Origin: Allobosea sp.
GTDB taxonomy: Bacteria > Pseudomonadota > Alphaproteobacteria > Rhizobiales > Beijerinckiaceae
Direction of reading: 5' to 3'
NCBI GenBank assembly: GCA_021732895.1
Contig: JAKFWE010000199.1
Span: forward strand, 1 to 9,156
Length of the DNA stretch: 9,156 nt
The position numbers and the translations under genes were made by a program. The notes under the pieces were generated by a model. That model did no database searches and was not told where the DNA came from. It saw only the letters and a list, made by a program, of their open reading frames with translations. Positions 6,269-9,156 of this stretch are shown here, piece after piece (the first letter of the stretch is position 1; the number at the start of each line of letters is the position of its first letter).

Positions 6269-8638
6269 TCACTGCCCTGCCCCCGCCCCAACCTCCGCCC
6301 GCACCCGCTCGACGGCATCGAGCACCCGCTCCGGCGTCGCCGGCGCGTCGAGCCTGGGGCAGATCCGATGCCCGCCGACGCTCGCAACCGCATCCGACAG
6401 CGCATGCAGAACCGAGATCGCCAGCATCAGCGGCGGCTCGCCGACGGCCTTCGAGCGATGGATCGTCGGTTCGCGGTTGGGCGCGTTCTCCAGCAGCGCG
6501 ACGTTGAAGATGCGCGGCCGGTCGGAGGCGACGGGAATCTTGTAGGTCGAGGGCGCATGCGTCTTCAGCACGCCCTTGTCGTCCCAGACCAGTTCCTCCG
6601 TCGTGAGCCAGCCCATGCCCTGCACGAATCCGCCCTCGATCTGGCCGATGTCGATCGCCGGGTTCAGCGACGTTCCGCAATCATGCAGGATGTCGACCCG
6701 CTCGACCTTGTATTCGCCCGTCAGCGTGTCGATCGCGACTTCCGCCGCCGCGGCGCCATAGGCGAAGTAATAGAACGGGTGGCCACGCCCGGTCTTGCGG
6801 TCCCAGTGTATTTTGGGCGTGGCGTAGAAGCCGGTCGCCGAGAGCTGGATGCGGGCCATGTAGGCAGCTCTGACCAGCGCGGAAAAGGCGATCTCGCGCC
6901 CGCCGACCCTGACATGTCCGGGCAGGAAGGCGATCGCCCCGGGCGCCTCCTGCCAGTGCCGCGCCGCGAACGCGACCAGCCGCGCCTTGATCGTCTCGCA
7001 GGCGTCGAGCGCGGCCATGCCGTTGAGGTCGGAGCCCGACGAGGCGGCGGTGGCGGAGGTGTTGGGCACCTTGCCGGTGGTGGTCGCGGTGATCTTCACC
7101 TGGTCGAGCCCGATGCCGAAGGCGTCGCTGACGACCTGCGCCACCTTGACGTTGAGCCCCTGGCCCATCTCCGTGCCGCCATGGTTCAGCATCACCGTGC
7201 CGTCGCTGTAGACATGCACCAGCGCGCCGGCCTGGTTGAACCAGGTCGCAGTGAACGAGATGCCGAATTTCACCGGCGTCAGCGCCAGCCCGCGTCTGAT
7301 CACCGGACTGTCGGCGTTGAAGGCGCGAATCGCCTGCCGGCGGGCGCGGTAGTCGCAACTCCGCTCCAGCGCGGACATCACCTCGCCGGCGATCATGTCC
7401 TCGACGGGCTGGTGGTAGGGCGTCAGGTCGCGGCCTTCCCCGCGATAGAGATTGCGCCGGCGCACCTCGAGCGGGTCGAGCCCGGTCGCGAAGGCGACCT
7501 CCTCGATGATGCGTTCGGCCCCGACCATGCCCTGCGGCCCGCCGAAGCCCCTGAACGCGGTGTTGGACACGGTGTTGGTCAGCAGGGGCTGCGACACGGC
7601 CCGCACGGCCGGATAGAAATAGCAGTTGTCGGCGTGAAACAGCGCCCGGTCGGTGACCGGGCCGGAGAGATCGGCGTTCCAGCCGCAGCGCGCCGCGAAC
7701 ACCGTGTCCACCGCCAGGATACGGCCGTCCCCATCGAAGCCGATTTCGTAGTCGCAAACGAAATCATGGCGCTTGCCGGTGATGGCCATGTCGTCGTCGC
7801 GGTCGGGCCGCAGTTTCACCGGCCGCCCGAGCCGGCGGGCGGCCAGAGCCGCGACGACCGCGAACAGGTTCGACTGGGTTTCCTTGCCGCCGAAGCCGCC
7901 GCCCATGCGCCTGACCTCGACGGTGACCGCGTGCGCGCCGACGCCGAGCACGGCTGCGACCATGTGCTGCGCCTCCGTCGGATGCTGCGTCGAGGACAAA
8001 ACCAGCATGTCCTCGTCCTCGCCCGGGATCGCGAGCGCGATCTGGCCCTCCAGGTAGAAATGGTCCTGCCCGCCGATCGCCATCGATCCGCTCAACCGGC
8101 GCGGGGCGCCCGCCATGGCGGCGCCGACGTCGCCGCGCTCGAGCTTCAGCGGGTCCGTGACGAGCGCGCCGCCGGCGGCGCGCGCGGCCGCCACGTCGAG
8201 CACCGGCGGCTTCTCGCGATACGCCGCCCTCGCCAGCAGCGCCGCGCGCCGCGCCTGGTCGCGCGTCTCGGCGACGACGGCGAAGAGCGGCTGGCCGTGA
8301 TGCAGGATCGCATCCGTGGCGAAGACCGGTTCGTCATGGCGGTGCGTCGAGGAGATGTCGTTGACGCCGGGGATGTCGCTGGCGCTCAGCACGCAGAGCA
8401 CGCCGGGCGCGGTCCGCACCGGCTCGAGATCGAGCGAGACCAGAGCGCCATGCGCGATCGCGGCGAGCCCGAGACAGGCATGGGCGAGCCCTTCCGGGCC
8501 GGCGACGTCGTCGATGTAGAGCGCCTCGCCGGCGACATGCTTGGCCGCCGAGTCGTGGCGAACCGCGGCGCCGACCAGCGGCTGCGCCGACGCGCTCCGG
8601 GAGGGGCCGGCGTCGAGCCGCTTGCGCGCGTCAGCCAT
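6269..8638 (-). CDS. xdhB: Xanthine dehydrogenase molybdopterin-binding subunit
   Basis: This 789-residue catalytic subunit, the Rhodobacter-type XdhB, oxidises hypoxanthine to xanthine and xanthine to urate and passes electrons to the Fe-S/FAD subunit XdhA. It covers the whole expected length (about 770-790). Visible active-site segments are GGQDHFYLE (189-197; Gln191 near the Mo oxo ligand), MGGGFGGKETQ (245-255; Glu253), NTAFRGFGGPQ (359-369; Arg363), GISFT..WFNQAGALVHVY (459-477), THGG-type HGGTEMGQGL (486-495), SLNPAIDIGQIEGGFVQGMG (657-676) and SKAVGEPPL (729-737; Glu734, the proposed base). Glu253 and Arg363 align with the purine-binding pair Glu802/Arg880 of the bovine enzyme, which aldehyde oxidases lack, so xanthine dehydrogenase is favoured. 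The ATG (8638) has GGAG at 8646-8649 and overlaps the xdhA stop by 8 bases (ATGGCTGA), indicating coupled translation. No frameshift is seen. E. coli naming calls this subunit xdhA. Confidence 0.96.
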   Translation of the reverse strand: MADARKRLDAGPSRSASAQPLVGAAVRHDSAAKHVAGEALYIDDVAGPEGLAHACLGLAAIAHGALVSLDLEPVRTAPGVLCVLSASDIPGVNDISSTHRHDEPVFATDAILHHGQPLFAVVAETRDQARRAALLARAAYREKPPVLDVAAARAAGGALVTDPLKLERGDVGAAMAGAPRRLSGSMAIGGQDHFYLEGQIALAIPGEDEDMLVLSSTQHPTEAQHMVAAVLGVGAHAVTVEVRRMGGGFGGKETQSNLFAVVAALAARRLGRPVKLRPDRDDDMAITGKRHDFVCDYEIGFDGDGRILAVDTVFAARCGWNADLSGPVTDRALFHADNCYFYPAVRAVSQPLLTNTVSNTAFRGFGGPQGMVGAERIIEEVAFATGLDPLEVRRRNLYRGEGRDLTPYHQPVEDMIAGEVMSALERSCDYRARRQAIRAFNADSPVIRRGLALTPVKFGISFTATWFNQAGALVHVYSDGTVMLNHGGTEMGQGLNVKVAQVVSDAFGIGLDQVKITATTTGKVPNTSATAASSGSDLNGMAALDACETIKARLVAFAARHWQEAPGAIAFLPGHVRVGGREIAFSALVRAAYMARIQLSATGFYATPKIHWDRKTGRGHPFYYFAYGAAAAEVAIDTLTGEYKVERVDILHDCGTSLNPAIDIGQIEGGFVQGMGWLTTEELVWDDKGVLKTHAPSTYKIPVASDRPRIFNVALLENAPNREPTIHRSKAVGEPPLMLAISVLHALSDAVASVGGHRICPRLDAPATPERVLDAVERVRAEVGAGAGQ

Positions 8639-9156
8639 GGACCGGCTCCGCCAGCAGGCCGGCGACGCGTGTCCCGACCCCGGGCTGCGTGGTCTCGATC
8701 CAGAACCGCCGCAGCAGCGCGCCGGCGACCTTCAGGCGATAGCCGGCCGAGGCGCGCATGTCGCTGAGCGGCGCGAAGTCATGCGCCAGGGCCGCGATGG
8801 CGGCCGTGACGGCGGCGTCGTCCCAACGCCGGCCGAGCAGCGCCGCCTCGGCCGCGCTCGCACGCCTGGGAGTGCCGGCCATCCCGCCATAAGCCAGGCG
8901 CGCTTCGGCGATCGCGCCCGCTGCGTCGCGCCGGATGAGGAAGGCCCCGCAGAGCGCCGAGATGTCCTCGTCGAAGCGCTTGCTGATCTTCGAGACATGG
9001 AACAGCGCGTCGGCCGGCGGTTTCGGCGCGAGCACCGCCTCGACGAACTCGCCCGGCCGCAGATCCTGCTTGCGGTAGTCGAGGAAGAAGGCTTCGAGGG
9101 GGAGGGTGCGGCGATGGTCGCCGCGCCGGAGCACCAGTCTCGCCCCCAGCGCGATC
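8631..9156 (-). CDS. xdhA: Xanthine dehydrogenase small (Fe-S/FAD) subunit, C-terminal part
   Basis: The reading frame enters from the window edge (first full codon 9155-9153), and 174 residues plus a stop are present. This is the C-terminal half of the FAD region. The fragment begins ..ALGARLVLRRGDHRRTLPLEAFFLDYRKQDLRPGEF (quoted in part: RTLPLEAFF and DYRKQDLRPGEF). That is the junction seen in XdhA before the CO-dehydrogenase-flavoprotein C-terminal domain, which then follows with HVSKISKRFDEDISAL, RLAYGGMAGTPRRA and a closing AGYRLKVAGALLRRFW. The upstream [2Fe-2S] domains and the main FAD-binding motifs are outside the window. In the complete enzyme this subunit carries electrons from the molybdenum site through two Fe-S clusters to FAD and NAD+. 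It overlaps xdhB by 8 bases, as in other bipartite xdhAB operons. The GTG at 9134-9132 is an internal Val codon, not a start. Confidence 0.93.
   Translation of the reverse strand, partial: IALGARLVLRRGDHRRTLPLEAFFLDYRKQDLRPGEFVEAVLAPKPPADALFHVSKISKRFDEDISALCGAFLIRRDAAGAIAEARLAYGGMAGTPRRASAAEAALLGRRWDDAAVTAAIAALAHDFAPLSDMRASAGYRLKVAGALLRRFWIETTQPGVGTRVAGLLAEPVHG

Noticed and set aside
6160..6405. N-terminal extension of xdhC to a start at 6405.
   Set aside because: It would overlap the end of xdhB and run through the hairpin region. The extra residues are Arg/Ser/Gly-rich with no XdhC-like sequence, and the family start fits MTSLSAF at 6159.
6368..8767. A 799-codon open frame on the plus strand opposite xdhB.
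   Set aside because: It is antisense to a gene with clear catalytic motifs. The frame is rich in Arg, Asp, Val and His, typical of the antisense frame of GC-rich genes, and shows no recognisable domain.
9132..9134. GTG at 9134-9132 as the start of a separate 167-residue gene.
   Set aside because: The same frame continues upstream to the window edge with XdhA-like residues (IALGARL), so this is an internal valine of a truncated gene.

Overview
The window reads as part of a GC-rich alphaproteobacterial chromosome. A Hyphomicrobiales (Rhizobiales) member resembling Bosea or Methylobacterium is the best guess, based on general protein character and on palindromic intergenic repeats whose ends read CGTCAT...ATGACG; this is recognition from memory, not a database result. 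Every convincing gene is on the minus strand, so transcription runs from high to low coordinates.

In transcription order the window holds: the C-terminal part of xdhA (FAD subunit of xanthine dehydrogenase, cut by the window edge); xdhB (molybdopterin subunit); xdhC (cofactor-sulfuration/insertion factor); a double-domain ABC ATPase; two ABC permeases of the nucleoside/simple-sugar type; and a BMP/PnrA-family periplasmic binding protein. Spacing suggests one operon. xdhA/xdhB, xdhC/ATPase and ATPase/permease 1 overlap by 8, 4 and 8 bases, and permease 2 and the binding-protein gene are 29 bases apart. After a 245-base gap comes the 5' end of a different ABC system, a branched-chain-amino-acid-type binding protein, cut at base 1.

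The genes make a coherent purine-use unit. The BMP-type importer would bring in a purine nucleoside or base, and xanthine dehydrogenase would oxidise hypoxanthine and xanthine to urate, with XdhC supplying sulfurated molybdenum cofactor. The XdhB residues that separate xanthine dehydrogenases from aldehyde oxidases are present. The transporter's exact substrate is an inference from this linkage.

The non-coding parts are the less ordinary content. A roughly 212-base nested palindrome separates the two permease genes. A 96-base relative of its core lies directly after the binding-protein gene. A long perfect-armed hairpin sits between xdhB and xdhC, with a second small hairpin masking an alternative xdhC start. 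The two widest gaps inside the operon are exactly where these inverted repeats sit. I found no tRNA, rRNA, CRISPR array, transposase or phage gene, and no clear undescribed protein system; the protein-coding part is conventional.
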